Assembly (NCBI GenBank): GCA_034509925.1
Contig: CM067537.1
Span: forward strand, 7,543,501-7,607,500
Length of the DNA stretch: 64,000 nucleotides
Reading direction: 5' to 3'
From: Hirudinaria manillensis
Taxonomy: Eukaryota > Annelida > Clitellata > Hirudinida > Hirudinidae
The notes beneath the pieces were generated by a model. That model was not told where the DNA came from, ran no database searches, and saw only the letters and a program-made list of their open reading frames with translations. The translations under genes were made by a program, and so were the position numbers. The first letter of the stretch is position 1. Every line of letters begins with the position of its first letter. This document shows, piece after piece, positions 24,767-39,500 of the stretch.

Positions 24767-26106
24767 TGGATAGGAAGCACCTTTGTTCATTTCGAGCAGC
24801 ATAGTTTTTTTTTATTAATTTTATTTAGCACATTCAAGATGAAGTTGATGCGTCTCATTATTTATAATATTCTTGCGCAATCTAGTCCGTTTTTATTTTA
24901 ATCTCCTAAATGTATTTAATAGAGAGCTTGAAATGCTTAACATTTGACGAGGCTTAACTAATTTCTTTGTTTTTTTAAATTTCAAACTTCTTATAATCAT
25001 CAGAAAAAAAAATATTACGAAGAACATGAAACACCTTTACCTGCAAAATAATTGTCATTTGTCATTTGTTTTTTTGGTAGGTTCGAAGTTCTAGCGACTC
25101 TCTCCAAACTAGTCTATTTTACATGCAACTCGACCAAATTCCCAGGTTGCGTGGTAGCATGTTCAACACGAGCAGACCAATCGTATATGAGTAGCAAGTA
25201 ATGAATCTCACTGCGCTTAGTAGCAAAGTGCCTATCACTTAAGCAGATATCAAATTCCTTCCTCATACAATCCTCAGAATACTGTTTTCATGTCTTGCCA
25301 GCCCCCTGAGACCCGACATCTGTTGAAATGCATCATACATCTGTAGGCGTAGGGATAAATATATGAATAATTGGCTGAATTGATCAAATATTTACTTTGA
25401 AATTATTGTGTTAAGTAATAACTCTACAGAAACAGAATTTTCGAAACAGAAAATAATTATTAATAATCATAGGACTTTTGATTTAATTTTTAAGATTAAT
25501 AATTTCAAACAACGCTAACTGATAAATATTGTTATTGTAAATTGTATTTATTATTGAGGCGACTACCTGCCCACGCCAGGTGGTGTAAACCAGGTGTCTT
25601 ACAAGTACTTGTAAATTGTAATGAAATATCGATACCTATCTCAAAGAACTGCAACCAATAAAAAGCCTTTGCCTCACCGGGGAAATGCTAATATCCTAAT
25701 TGATGTACGACAGAAAATTATTCAATAAGACCTCTTAATAAAAATAAAACTTATTTATTTATTCAATTGTACAGCTACCGTACTTTCAAATTTATATTTA
25801 AATTTCCACGAAACTCTAAATAGTGCAGCTGTGCCCCAAAATATGACCTAAATAAAGTAAATATGGCCTAAATAGTTAAAATATGGCCGACATAATTGAA
25901 GCTTCCTAGTCATCAAAAACATCAAGTGTAGACATGTTTTTTTTTTGTTTTATTTGGTTCAATAATAAATTCAAATAGCGGCTGATAATGAATATGATCT
26001 ATATTTTTTATTATTTAAGACAGCTGTCAACACCTGAAATTGAAATTGCAATATCGATGATCTTATAAAGAGAGTGACCCGACCGATATTCGAAATATAA
26101 TTAGAT
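24767..26106. other. Intergenic, OATP D to E
   Basis: AT-rich, with no gene supported. A less AT-rich block at about 25,555-25,690 has several CCTGC/CAGG-type words and could be a short interspersed element or a remnant of one, but I see no target-site duplication or poly(A) tail that would prove it. Confidence 0.4.
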
Positions 26107-29100
26107 ATGGAAGCTTTAAATCCAGATCTTAAAAAATCCAAGGTAAATTTCTTAAGAACCTAAACACATTATACATATTCTTATCTAGTAATATGCCTAA
26201 TATATAATATTATTCAATAATTGTCTCAAAAACAAATTCATACATGCAGATGGAACGCACGAGAACTAGAAAGATAAATTTATTCGTGGCAAACATCTTC
26301 ATCGTGTGTCTCATATATATGATTCTACTGGCATACGCCAACGGAGTCGTAAGAACATTGGAAAGACGTTTTGGATTCAGTAGCAAACAGAGTGGCCTCA
26401 TCAATAGTTGCAACGATATCTTCCATCTCGTGATCATCGTCTTCGTCAGTCATGTCGGTGAAACAGGAAATAAACCTCGTATCATGTGCGTGACTGCCAT
26501 GTTTTCTGCTCTTTCTGCGATCATGAATGTCACTCCTCATTTTCTATTTCCCGATCAGTTACTAAATAAATCGCATATTGGTGAAAACTATTCCCAAATC
26601 GAATCAAGAAACGTTGACCAAAATGGAACAGACTTTCCCACTGCGTCATTATTGAGGACGACCGACCCAAACTATGCTTCCAAATATTGTAGTTCTCAAT
26701 TGCAATTGGACAACGTAACTCGATCTATCCAAAATCACTGTTCCAAAGAAGAATCCAGTGTTCATCCTGCCTATTACATCTTTCTTGTTGCTCAGCTGAT
26801 CAACGGTGTAGGAAGTTCGGCCATCTTTACATTAAGTGTGGCATACATTGACGAAAACTCTCCCAAAGAAAAGGCTTCCGTATTATTAGGTAATATAGAA
26901 TAATAGAAATAAAGAAAGATTTTTTGATTCTTACTTTGCATAGAATTTGTTTTTGACATGATTTTAGAAACTTTAAGTTTTCGGAAACTTCCGGATTTAA
27001 AATTTCAAATTCCAAAATAACAACTGATCTTTTATAACTCGTGTTTTTCCCAGGCATATATACAAGTGTATTTTCTCTCGGGCCAGTCTTAGGCTTGTTT
27101 CTATGCAGTTTAAGCCTCAAATTACCAGAAAACCTTCTTTCAAGTAGGTATTATAATTTTTGAGAATAATTCACGAAAAATAATTATTTGTGAATCTATT
27201 GTTTTTGTTCAGGTACTTCACTAAACACAACGGATCCATCGTTTATAGGATGCTGGTGGTTGGGTTACTTGATAGGGGGAATAGGAATGGCCATTTCCTC
27301 CTTCTTGCTTTGGTTCCATCCACAAGACTGCAATCATAACAGGACTACTTTCCATGTTAACGACTCCAAAGTCACGAAAAGTCTAAAGAATTCTGATTCC
27401 CACGTCGACATGAAAATGAGCTTCAAACATTTACGAGGTTTTAAAAATCAAGTTCTGAAATTTTTGTTTCCATAACTTGTGAAAGTTGAAAATTATTGAA
27501 ATTAAAAGCTTTCCTAAAACGTCCTATTTAGCTAACATTGCATTCATTATAGTTAAAATTTATAGCCAGTGTATTTTAGTAGATATTACTCAATATGATT
27601 TTCTTAAAATCAATATTGCTTTCAAATCACTACTTGAACTGACGGTATCTTCGATTTCCATCAAGGAATACCAAAAGCTCTTTTAAGTTTGTTGAAGAAC
27701 AGACTATACCTCATCTGCGTAGTTCTCAAAATATCAGAGTGGTACTCGATTCAGGCAATTTTCGCTCAGGCAGTTCGGTATCTGGAAATCCACTTTCATC
27801 GTTCGGCTGCTGAAGGCAGTATCATATCGGGTAATAAAAAAATTGTTTAATACAAGAATTGTTTTAATTCAATGAAGTAGTATTATTCCTATTTTTTATT
27901 GAGATAATTTAGATTGGTTATTTAGATTTTATGTAGATGCGAGGTAAATAAAAGATACTTAATAGGTACGTCGATAGTCCATTATGTAGCGAATTTTGGA
28001 GGTATGTTTTATTATTATGTATTAAATGTATTGCATTTATTTTCGCTTGATATACGTACGAATGAGTTGCATGGCCAAACTGAATCCTTGGATTTTCTGT
28101 TATTAGACAACTTTATTCTGAGTTATTTAGGAGAGTTAATTTAGGAAAAAGATTAAAGCTAAAAACTGTGCATAAAATGGTCATATATTCAATGATTTTA
28201 TTTATGGCAGCTTAAGCACAAGATAAGCATATATAGGGGAAAAAAGTTCATAACCATTGACGTAGACAGATGCGTAAAATTGTGCATTTACAGTTCACTT
28301 CGGGATATTAATGTTTTCCCTTACTTTACAGATGTTTTATTATTGCGCTTCGTTAACATTTCCTAGCGAATGAATACGTTATTGTTACTATTTAAGTTTT
28401 AGTTAAGTTAAATTACCAATTGAGGTTCCACGTTCAATGTTATCGGTTCTAAACTAAATACATAATAGGATTGACTCTGGCCGTCTCGGGATTGTTCGGG
28501 GGAATAACAGGAGGAACTTTGATTTCAAAACTGAAACTGAAAACCACCGGTGGACTAAAATTTCTGCTGGTCTTGAGTTTGATCTCTTCATCTGGGATGG
28601 TAATACTTATTAATTTAGGATGTCCTCGGGACAAGATGGATATGACCATGGACCCTGTCATTGAGGAGTAAACTACTTTTGTTACATATTTGTAATTTTA
28701 AAATAACCTTAGAAAAGAAACTTGAATAATTATATAGACTTTATTTTAAGAAAATGTCCGTATCAAATTTAATTAACTGACAGGAACGTGGTGAATAACA
28801 ATTGCAATGCAGACTGCCAATGTCCTACCAGCAGAAGGCATTACGATCCGATTTGTGGCAGCAACAACATCAGCTATTTTTCACCCTGCATCGCTGGATG
28901 TTCTCGCAGTATCAATAGTGTTAGGATGTCACTGCTAAAAAAAAAAAAACAGAAAATCGATATTAATCATTGTTTGTCAATTTGATCGCCTATCACATAT
29001 CGAAGTCTTGAGTGTGATTAATGCAATATTTGTTGGATATTAAAAATCAAATCACTAACCTTTTCCCCATACTTCGCTTGGGTTTATCTTCAGACATTCT

Positions 29101-30013
29101 TCAATTGCAAATGCATCAGCGCCTCATCAACCGATCCAAAATCCAATTCCCATCCTGGCCTGATTGGAGGTGGAACAGCTATACCTGGTTATTGCATCAA
29201 GTCCTGTGATCTTCTTGTGCCTTTTATGATTACAATGTTTGTAGTCACTTTTGTAGCTGCCATTGCAAAGGTTCCAGCCACTATGGTCAGTCTTAGGTTA
29301 GTTTTTATTTTAATTGCTACTTAATTTTCGTGGATTTATCTATAATTAGTTTATTTAGTTTATAATTTGTTTTATTTTAAGAAATGAACTGTATCCTGTC
29401 AAATAATTGCTTTTAATAATTGTTAGAATTGTCTCCGACGAAGAACGGGCTTTTGCACTTGGCATGCAATCCTTCGCATTGAATATTTTTGGTTAGTTAA
29501 AATGTGAAATAATAAAGAATTCAAAAATCATGTTTATTTATGAATAATCACCATCATCATCTGTAAGTAATTCTTTTTAATTTTTTTTTAATTTTAAGTT
29601 TTCATTCCTGCTCCCATGATATTCGGGAAAATGATCGACTCAACCTGCCTTCTTTGGCAAAGAAGTTGCGGCACGACGGGAGCATGTCTTTTCTTCGATA
29701 CAGACAAGTTTTTCACGGCTTTAATTATTATTTAATGTTTCTTTAATTTAGTTATAATTTAGTTTATAATATATAGTTTATAATAAGATTTCTATTGCAA
29801 GTTTTATTTAAAAGATTTGAATAAGTTTTATTTAACCAACTTAAATTCATGTTTAGACTCAGAAAGTACCTTTTTGGAGCTGGTTTCTCCTCAGAATTAA
29901 CAATCTTAGCTGGCAACCTCCTTTTGTTTCTCCTTATAAGAAGGATATCCATCAGTAAAATGCCTTTGACCCGTCAAGTGGGCGTGACTGAAGATACCAA
30001 CACGAATCTTTAG
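26107..30013 (+). CDS. OATP/SLCO transporter, array gene E
   Basis: Exons: 26107-26142, 26250-26889, 27054-27143, 27213-27437, 27666-27830, 28469-28667, 28784-28919, 29094-29296, 29427-29491, 29599-29707, 29857-30013; 2025 nt, 674 residues. Exon 1 encodes [12 protein letters not shown] and ends in phase 0; exon 2 starts at a second Met ([12 protein letters not shown]). Signature region: DPSFIGCWW. The Kazal loop is complete and exon 8 is 203 nt as in D, F and G. The donor after the Kazal exon is GTTAGG. The boundary of exons 10 and 11 changes the usual arginine to lysine (AA then A instead of AG then A). The intron between exons 5 and 6 is the longest in this copy (638 bp). The frame is intact. 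Closest relatives are D and F. Confidence 0.93.
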
Positions 30014-31295
30014 TGGATTTTTAAATAATGTGTTTTGTTTTTTATTTTATGTACTGAATATAAATTACTTTCTATATTTTCATATTGATTGGGGACGCAA
30101 CTCGCACAATCGTTGCATATTTTATAATGCTTCGTGTTGGATTGGGGATCATTCGACCTGCATTATTTCATGTTTAAGTCTCAAATACATTTAAAAAATC
30201 TCACTTGTTCTTTGTTCAAATGTATATTTTAATATTTAATTAACTTACGAATTTTTCACGATATAATATTTTCACTTAATACTTATTTATTTATTAATTA
30301 ATTTATTTATTTACTTAAAATTATTTCATAATTTTTTCCAATGAAAGACTGACTTTTAACTCTGAAATATTGACCTCGCCATCTGGCGTTGCATATTCGA
30401 ATAATTAACCTTCACATTGATTGTTATTATTATTATTATTATTAAATTTGCCTTTGTTACGGCTAAAATTTTGGCGATATAATTAGTAAGTTATACAATG
30501 AAATAATAAAAAAACCGCACTCAGTGACTTGAAGAATTTTTACATATAAGCAATAATTTAAAAATTTTAATTAAAACTGAATTACAATTAAATTACAAAG
30601 TTCTAATCTTTAAACGTGTTATCCCAGATAATGAAGTAAATCTTATGTAAACAAATTGCAAAAGAATAAGGTCGACAAATATAATTCCTGATCTCATTTT
30701 GTTTTGTCTTTTTTTTTTGTTGCAACAGGTTGACTCGGGCAATAAATCAATTTGCTCATTACTCAGTCTGGCTACTCAGTCTGGCTACTCAGTACTGTGA
30801 CTGACGAAAATAGACAAAAATGCATTGTAATTGTACCAAAAGAGAGACTTATATTGTTTTGAAATGCGTGTAGTTTTGGTTTAAATTAATTACACTTAAA
30901 TGATGGAGGCGGTCTTCAAATATGAGGGAATGGTCTGGTAGGAAATAGGAAGATAATAATTATTATTACTCGGTATTATCCAACATAAATATGTAATTTT
31001 TTATTATTCTTTCTGTATGTAGTGTTAATTTCGTGGTTGCTATTACGTCTATAGCGATTAATATAATTATCATATAACGAAGTGGAAAAATCAATGTTGA
31101 TGTACGGATATGTATTTTTCTGACTGAAATATTAAACAACTGACGATAAATACATAGAATAAATATCGCTATAACGAAATATCATTAGCGTTATCCCGAG
31201 TAATCACTCAAAATTTATGATTTCAAATGAGAGGCGCCTACAACAAACTAATAAAAAGGGGGCAGAAAAGTTCGATATTCAAAACGTCAGTAGAT
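30014..31295. other. Intergenic, OATP E to F
   Basis: AT-rich, no gene seen. It contains a (TTA)n run at 30,424-30,446 and a short direct repeat around 30,757-30,795 in which a 13-base unit (TACTCAGTCTGGC) recurs. The promoter of gene F must lie in the right part. Confidence 0.45.
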
Positions 31296-34200
31296 ATGAT
31301 AGATGCATCCTTAAGTGATCATAATGAAAGGTCTCAGGTATGTTCATTTCAGAAATTTTAATAAATTGCATGAATACTCTTATTCAATAGCATGCATTTG
31401 GCTTAAATGCGTTTAATAAATTCAGTGGAAACAATCGAAAACCAGAAAAATATGTTTATTCGTGGCCAACATCTTCGCCGTTTCTCTTTTTTACATGATT
31501 CTAACGAGCTACAGCAATGGAGTCGTGAGAACGCTGGAAAGACGTTTTGGTTTCAGTAGCTACCAGACTGGCATCCTGGGCAGTTGCAACGACATCGTCC
31601 ATCTGACGTTGGTCCTCTTCGTCAGTTACATCGGCCAAAAAGGAAACAAACCTCGCATCATGTGCGTGACTTCCATGTTCACTGCTTTTTCTGGAATCTT
31701 GAACGGCGTTCCTCACTTTCTATTTCCCGATCCTGTGCTCCTGAAGCCGGATGTTGATGAAAGCTATGTCCAATTGAACTCACAAACGAGTGACATAAAT
31801 GATCACAAACACATCTTCGCCAATTCCGAGTATTGTAGCAGTTCTTTATTTGACTTGGGCAACGGAACTGATTCATTCAAGGAACACTGTTCCAAGGAGG
31901 AATCCGGCGTTCATCCTGCCTTCTACGTGTTCCTCGTTTCTCAGCTACTTAACGGAGTAGGTAGCACGGCCATCTTCACTCTAACTATGCCATACATTGA
32001 CGAAAATTCTCCAAAGGACAAGGCATCCATATTTCTAGGTAAATCTTTTAGTAAAACATTAAACGTTAAACATAAAACAATTTAAATTTAATTTTTTTAA
32101 ATTTTAATTTTTACTTAAATTGCCTACAGGAATATATACAAGTGTATTTTCTCTTGGACCAGTTTTAGGCTTGTTTCTATCTAGTTTAAGTCTGAAATTG
32201 CCTGAAAACCTCTTATCGGGTAAGAATTATAATTAAAAAACATAAACAAACAAATCAGTGTGTAAATTTATATCGTTAAATTCATTAAGGTACTTCACTA
32301 AGTACAACTGACCCAACATTCATAGGATGCTGGTGGTTTGGTTACTTGATAGGGGGAATAGGAATGGCCATTTCTTCTTTCTTACTTTGGTTCCATCCAC
32401 AAGACTTTAGTCATGACGGATTTTCTTTAAGAACTGTTGACTCCAAAATCACAAGAAGTCTGAAGAATCAGAAAGCTCGAGTTGACGCGAATCGTAACCT
32501 ATTGAAACAATTAAAAGGTAGAAACATTATATAATTTTTGGAAATACAATTTAATTCGCCAATCCAAAATAATTGAAATCAATAGGTAACATGTTCTGAT
32601 AATAAAATAAGAAGTCCTTTGCACTCATTGAAAATTCATCATGGTTGCTTGTAGAATTGAAATTAAACATTGCCTGCTGAATTATTGAAGCAATTTTCGG
32701 AATAATAGGGGCACTTTGTGAATCCGTAAACCATTTTACCAAATAATCAATTTCGCCATCTTGCTAGCTATATGTTGCTTAGCAACATAACATTTAAGTG
32801 GTTAACTATGTCGCTTTCTCTAATCAAGGAATTCCAAAAGCCCTCGTAAATCTGTTGAAAAATAAACTCTACCTCATCAACTTGTGTCTCCAAGTGTCAG
32901 AGTGGTACTCAATTCAACCGGTCTTTGTCCAAGTTGTTCGATACTTGGAAACTCACTTCCGACGATCAGCATCTGAGGGAAGTGTAATATCGGGTAATTA
33001 ATAATTATTTATTATTACAGCTGTTATTATTGTTATTGTTTTTTTTATTATTATTATGGTTAGTAACAATAAATGTATTGATTGACAATAGCATAAAATG
33101 TTCAAAAATTATGTTACAAGTTGAACAGATGTGAGTTGGAAAGAGATAAATTTTGCTCTCTCCTTTCTGATTGTTATTATGCTTTAGCTTGATATTTTCA
33201 TAATAGCAATTTCACTTTTAATTTAATTAATAAATAACTTTTTTTGAAATTGTTAAATTATTAAGACTTTAATTAGTTATGCATTCAATTCATACTAGGA
33301 TTGACTCTGGCCACAACGGGATTATTTGGAGGTTTAACAGGCGGAACTTTGATTTCGAAACTGAAACTGAGAACCACTGGCGGATTAAAACTTATTCTTG
33401 TTTTAAGTTTAATCTTTTCAATCGGGGTCGTTGTCCTAATGAATCTGGGATGTCCTCGGGACAAGATGGACATGGTCATGGATCCTGACATTCAGGCGTA
33501 AAATATTTCTTTTGTTTTTAATCGAACTAGTTAATTTTAAAAGTGTGCTTTGAAGATTTGAACGAGACATTTCTTGGAGATGCATCAATTTCAATTTACA
33601 AGCAAATACTTTTAAAATAAATTTAAATTATATACTTGCTAATTTAAATCGTCTATTTAACAGGTATGTGGTGAACAATGAATGTAATTCAGACTGTCAA
33701 TGCCATACCAGTAGAAAGCATTACCAACCGATTTGTGGCAGCAACAACATCAGCTATTTTTCTCCTTGCATCGCTGGATGTTCTCAAAGGATCAATGACG
33801 TTCGGATTATTTATTATTAACAAACATTTGGCATAAATATTTCTAATTTTGATAATAACAATTTTAAAGGTGTTTTTAAAGGCATTGAGGTGTACGGATC
33901 CTAATAATTAGTCTTGATTAAGAAAAATATTTACCATTTTGCATTTTAAGTCATTTTCCCCAAATGTTATTTGCAGACATTCTTCAATTGCAAATGCATC
34001 AATGCCTCTTTACCCAGTTCAAAACCAACTTCTCATCCAAGTTTCCTTGAAGGTGGAACAGCTACACCAGGCTATTGCATCAAGTCCTGTGATCTTCTTG
34101 TGCCTTTTATGATTACAATGTTTGTGGTCACTTTTGCAGCTGCCATTGCAAAAGTTCCATCGAGTATGGTCAGTCTCAGGTCAGTAATGATTTCATTCAT

Positions 34201-35041
34201 ATATTAAATGTTGTGTTAATGTTGATAATATCACAATTAATGGTTAATAAATGTTAATAGCTTTATATTATATAGTAATATATATTATGTCTGTCTTTAA
34301 AAATAACAAATATTACATTATTATATAGTAATACATATTATATATAATATAATTGATCGATAAATTATAGCATTGGCTTATTTTTAATGTTAGGATAGTC
34401 TCGGATGAAGAAAGGTCCTTCTCGCTTGGAGTCAATTCCTTTGTAATGAATGTTTTTGGTCAGTCAGTAAAATGGGAAACTAAATAATAAATTATGGCTT
34501 AATGATACCCGTCTTTAAAATTAACAAATATTGTATTAAACATAAAATTTATAAAAAAAATAAATGTCTATAAATGTTAATCAGTTAATTTAAAAATAAA
34601 ATTGCTTCTTTAGTTTTTGCTCCTTCAAGTCTGATATTCGGGAAACTGATCGACTCAACCTGCCTTCTTTGGCAAAGAAGTTGCGGCACGACGGGAGCAT
34701 GTCTTTTCTTTGATACGGACAGGTTGCCATTATCTCTTACTTGTTATTAACCCCGTTTATTGACAAAATCCTAGTTAATAGAAGTCATTTGAAAGTTCTT
34801 AGAAGTTTATAATTATAAATTATATTTTATTATTTAATTATTTTAAATTATTTGAATAAGACTCAGAAAGTACCTTTATGGAGCTGGTCTTTCAGCTGAA
34901 ATAATCATCTTCATTGGCAACGTCTGCCTATTTCTCCTTATAAGAAGAATATCCATCGGCAAGATGCCTTTGACTCGTCAAGTTGGCGTCCCTGAAGATG
35001 CACAGAAGACTGATGAAGGGGACGATGAAGAAGTGATTTGA
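31296..35041 (+). CDS. OATP/SLCO transporter, array gene F
   Basis: Exons: 31296-31337, 31426-32038, 32130-32219, 32290-32517, 32829-32993, 33299-33497, 33664-33799, 33977-34179, 34394-34458, 34614-34722, 34861-35041; 2031 nt, 676 residues. Exon 1 encodes MIDASLSDHNERSQ and joins WKQSKTRKICLF in phase 0. Signature region: DPTFIGCWWFGYL, nearly identical in DNA to gene D over the first ~110 bases of exon 4. The Kazal loop is complete and its exon again ends before GTTCGG. The C-terminus is about eight residues longer than in D and E and ends in an acidic stretch (DDEEVI). The frame is intact. AATAAA at 35320-35325 fits a 3' end. Confidence 0.93.
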
Positions 35042-36505
35042 TTTGGTTGATACCAACACTCTTAACTCTTTTGCTCTGTTGATTATACATAAGTATGGAC
35101 TTATATTATTCATGTCATATACCTAGTTTGATTGTCACAATCTTAAGGATAATCATCTTTTTTTAATCGAGTGCAGTAGTGATATGTATTATTATTTATT
35201 GATTTAAGTTAAGGAATATTTAAACACTTTTCTGCTTTTTAACTTTATCCTGGAAATACATTTAAAAATAGTAGTCTTTTTATTGAACGATAGTCTACAT
35301 AAAATCGATAGCAAGTCAAAATAAAAGTATGTTGACAGCAGTGAAATGCTTTCGAATGTAGCACGTTCAGCAACCCACAACTTAAGCGTCCTTTCCATCT
35401 GAGAAATGCCCAAATGGTGATCCTGTTGAAACCCTTTTCCCCAAATGAGAGTAATTTTGCGGCGCCATCCTTCGTAATGAGATGCAAATTGGACCTGTCC
35501 TGAGGCATCCTTTAATAAAACAGAGAAAAGTGTTTAAGCCTGGCAGAATAAGAGGAGACAACAAAACGAATGAATAAGGAATGAAATAGAACGAATGTCT
35601 GTCAACATAATAAACGGCAGTATGGTCCTGGCAATGATAGTAATTATGTTTGTGATTTTTTCTAACTTCCTTCGTACAGAATTGGTTCTTCTAACTTTTC
35701 CAACAAATAGCCATAAGATATCAAATCCTTCCCCGGCTTAAAGACAATCATCAATTTCACAAATTCAGTAATTTTCTAGTTATAAAATTAATAGCATTGC
35801 AGTTATATTATGATATTACTCAGAACAGTTACTATTATCATCATCATCATCACCGCCGCTATCATTAGCATTTATGTAACGAGACAAAAGAGGCCCTGAT
35901 AACCCTATAAATAGATGAAAGCATGCAGCGGATCCACATACAATCCTGAGAGTCTGTTGGGTCTGGATAACAGTTCGTTTTCAGTCCCTCGTGCTGATAG
36001 TGGAGCTTAGGAAACTAAATTATTACGTATATCATAATATCGTAGACTATAATTTAAGACTACCATCTTATATATCTTTAATCAGACTATAATTTAACTT
36101 TATAGTTGTCTTTATTACTTCTATTGAGTATTATCATTTATTAATGCTGTATATCAGTAAAAGTTTGAATTTAATGGATTAGCTTTAAGTCTGTTCTATT
36201 GATTTCGAGTAAATTTTGTCGACTGGTTTGTTTAAAAACGTTTAGCCTCAGACAAGGCCTCATCTTGTCAACCAGTAGGTGCACATTGTCTGTTTTGTTA
36301 TAAGGATCGCTGAATGAGTTCGCCTTAAACGATCGTTCCTGCATTATCTAAACAATCCATTATTCAGAGATTTACGTGGGAGGGGTTTCGCCGGGTGATA
36401 CTAAATTCGTCACACGATTAGTATACACGATTAGTGATTGCTTAATTAATAATATTAATTTACAAAGATAACGTTTATAATTATTACACTCGCTAGTTCG
36501 TGGTT
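35042..36505. promoter_or_regulatory. Intergenic, OATP F to G, with candidate TATA box
   Basis: The first ~300 bases should be the 3' UTR of gene F. A candidate TATA element (CTATAAATAG) lies near 35,903-35,912 in a locally less AT-rich stretch, about 600 bases before the start codon of gene G. It is a plausible core promoter if gene G has a long 5' UTR. A minus-strand block at 35,245-35,564 has overlapping open frames but no recognisable protein. Confidence 0.35.
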
Positions 36506-39500
36506 ATGGCTGCGACACCAGATGCTGCATTAGAAAGTATGAATCAGGTATGTGTTTCTGACATTTTGGATGATTTATTCGGCAGAAGTTATATATTTTA
36601 ATTTTGCGTTATTAATATAATAAGTGTGTATTTGTTGAGATTTATTTATTTTTAAAAATAACTTATCTTGACTTTAATTGTAAATGTTTTTATGATTTAT
36701 AATTTGTTCCATTTCAACTATTAGTCTAAATGTACATTAAGAAATAGCTTTTCTATGCTTTTGCCTATATATAATTTTATTTAATAATATTATTTATTTA
36801 TATATATATATTTCTTTTATTGACCATTTTATATTTATTTCATCCATTTATTACACGATTGGCAATCAATTCACTTTGAAGTTGTGAAATTGGCTATCGT
36901 CGCATCGTTTACGAACAATCATTTTGTACTTTTCCACAAGGATGCACGTGACCCTACGTTCAGCATTCCAACACTTTTTGAACTGTTTATTTTGTTGAGA
37001 CATAATTTTTTATTATTATTATTATCATTAATATCGTTAAGCAAAATAATAATAATATTATTATTACTATTATTATCATTAATATTGTTAAGAAAAATTA
37101 ATTAATATTAACGATTATAGTAAATAATTCCCACTTATTGTCGTGATTGCTATCAACTCCAAACCTTGACCTGTACGGGTTAAGCACATGCAAGCTAGAG
37201 TCGTATAACATCATCATCATCATCATCAAGAATATTTTAGTTTCGCAGCCGAATCAAATGTTATATTTATTATTTCCTAGTTAATTATAATAACATTTCT
37301 TAAAAATTAATGTTAATTAATAATGTGATTAGCAAGTAATCCCTTATTATTGCTCACTCGTAAATATTTGGACAGAAGCCTTGATCATTTACGCTTAAAG
37401 TTTCGAGTGCATTCGAACGGTAATCCTATCATAAATCGGTCTGAAAATTCGATGCCTATCTCAAACGCGGCCACAATCTCATGAGTATTATTATTATTAT
37501 TGTTATTATTATTATTATTATTATTTTTATTATTTAATTAGCTAACTCATTGACCCCATAAAGGCCCACCTACAACTTATTGGCGTGAGAAAAATTATTT
37601 CTGAAAAATGTTCATCAAGATTGGAAGTTTGTAATTTCGGGCGCTTTGTGCTTGAAGCAGTTTCAAATAATTCCATTAGTCAGTGTCTGTGTTTGTGTTT
37701 TTCATGTGTGTTTGTATTTCTTATCTCTTGATGCGTATACTTCAAAGAGCATCAACTCGTCTCTTAAGTAAAGTCTGAAAAAAAATAATCTTCCTCAAAC
37801 GAGTACCTTAAAAAAACCGCTTAATTTCAAATTTATTTTGGTTAGAATCGTTTCATGCGAACAGTGCTGTTCCAAAACTGGATTTTCTTTTATTACTTCA
37901 TGAGGCGTTTATTTCTCACAATTGACTCAATGCGATACGAAAAATGTTAATTAATTAATAAATTATAAAGAAAATAAAGAAATTATAAAGATAATTGAGC
38001 GAAAATACTGGCCTCCTTTTGTTGAATTTGAAGATGCACATTCACGAAAAGAATCACTTCAAACGCCTCGACTGGTATTAAGGAAGATGATAAACAGTGG
38101 CCGTGATGTAATCATTTGCGTAACGAATTATTTATTTAAAACATTGAACACCCACTGCTTTGATGTGAAAAAATGAATCTTGAAATATGAATAGCCGTGA
38201 GTCCAAAGAACAATGTTGTTATTTTTAAGATATTTTGGGCGCAACACCTAGCAGAACGTTTAGGTAAACATAAAAACAACGTCCACAATCAAAAAAAATA
38301 TCAAAAAGACCTTGCGGCATATTTTTGGTCAATTTTTAGCGATAGAATATTTTAGCAAATTAGTCACCTTTGTATGCCTTCTAGCTCGCAACGCATCGAG
38401 CAAAGAACGTTTGTGTTTGTACAATCGTAGTTGTGCGCAGACAGCACGTGTTGTTTTCGTTGCTTGAAAGCATTTTGAATTTGGCGTTGACGATAATACT
38501 TCAGCAATGTCTTGAAATACTCGCAAAATAATATTTATTTTTGACTGGCATATCCGATTTCTAAGTGTTCTAAGTGTTTGAATTTTTCCAGTATAACGGT
38601 ATAACATTCGGAAAAGAAGAAAACAGAATCTCTTTTACAGCTGAAAAGTCTGACCAGAGTCATGCCAACCAGAGAGGAAAATCAGCTGACACTGAGGTTA
38701 AAGACAAACCTCGTGGTTCAGAAAATCACAACAAAGATACCATGACTAAAAACATATGCATCTTCGTGGCCAACATATGTTTGGTTAACATGTTCTACAT
38801 GATTCTAACGGCTTATACTAACGGAGTCGTGAGAACGTTGGAAAGGCGATTTGGTCTCAGTAGTTATCAAACAGGTTTTCTCAACAGTTGCAACGATATC
38901 GTCCACATCATGGTCGTCATCTTTGTTGGTTATTTCGGCCAAAAGGGTAATAAACCTCGCATAATGTGTGTGACTGCCATGTTCTCGGCAGTTTCTGGGA
39001 TTTTGAACGCCACTCCTCATTTTCTATTCCCTGATCACGCGCTACATAAAGGAGTTGATGATGAAGACTACCTCAATATCAATTCACGACCGAACGGAAT
39101 AAACGTGACCGACCATCGTTACACTCCATTAGTGTCGACAACCGATCACATCTACGTCTCCATTGCTTCTAGATATTGTCGCAGTTTTTCATTGGAATTG
39201 GACAACAGAAGTGATTCATTCCAGAACCATTGTTCCAAAGAAGAATCAAGCGTTCATCCTGCCTATTATGTGTTTCTTATTTCTCAGCTGATTAACGGTA
39301 TAGGAAGTTCGGCCATCTTTACGTTAAGTATGGCATACATTGACGAAAACTCTCCAAAGAATAAAGCATCTATTTTTATAGGTAAGTTTTAAATTTTGAT
39401 AGTAATTTTGTTTATTAAAGGCTAAGTGCTGGAAAATTTCTAAAAATGTTAAGTGAAAAATGATAATAGTATTTGCGGTATTATTTCTATTAATTATCTT

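Noticed and set aside
35204..35564. Overlapping minus-strand frames downstream of OATP F
   Set aside because: Three frames are open at once, none has a recognisable motif, and the stretch falls in the probable 3' UTR of gene F.
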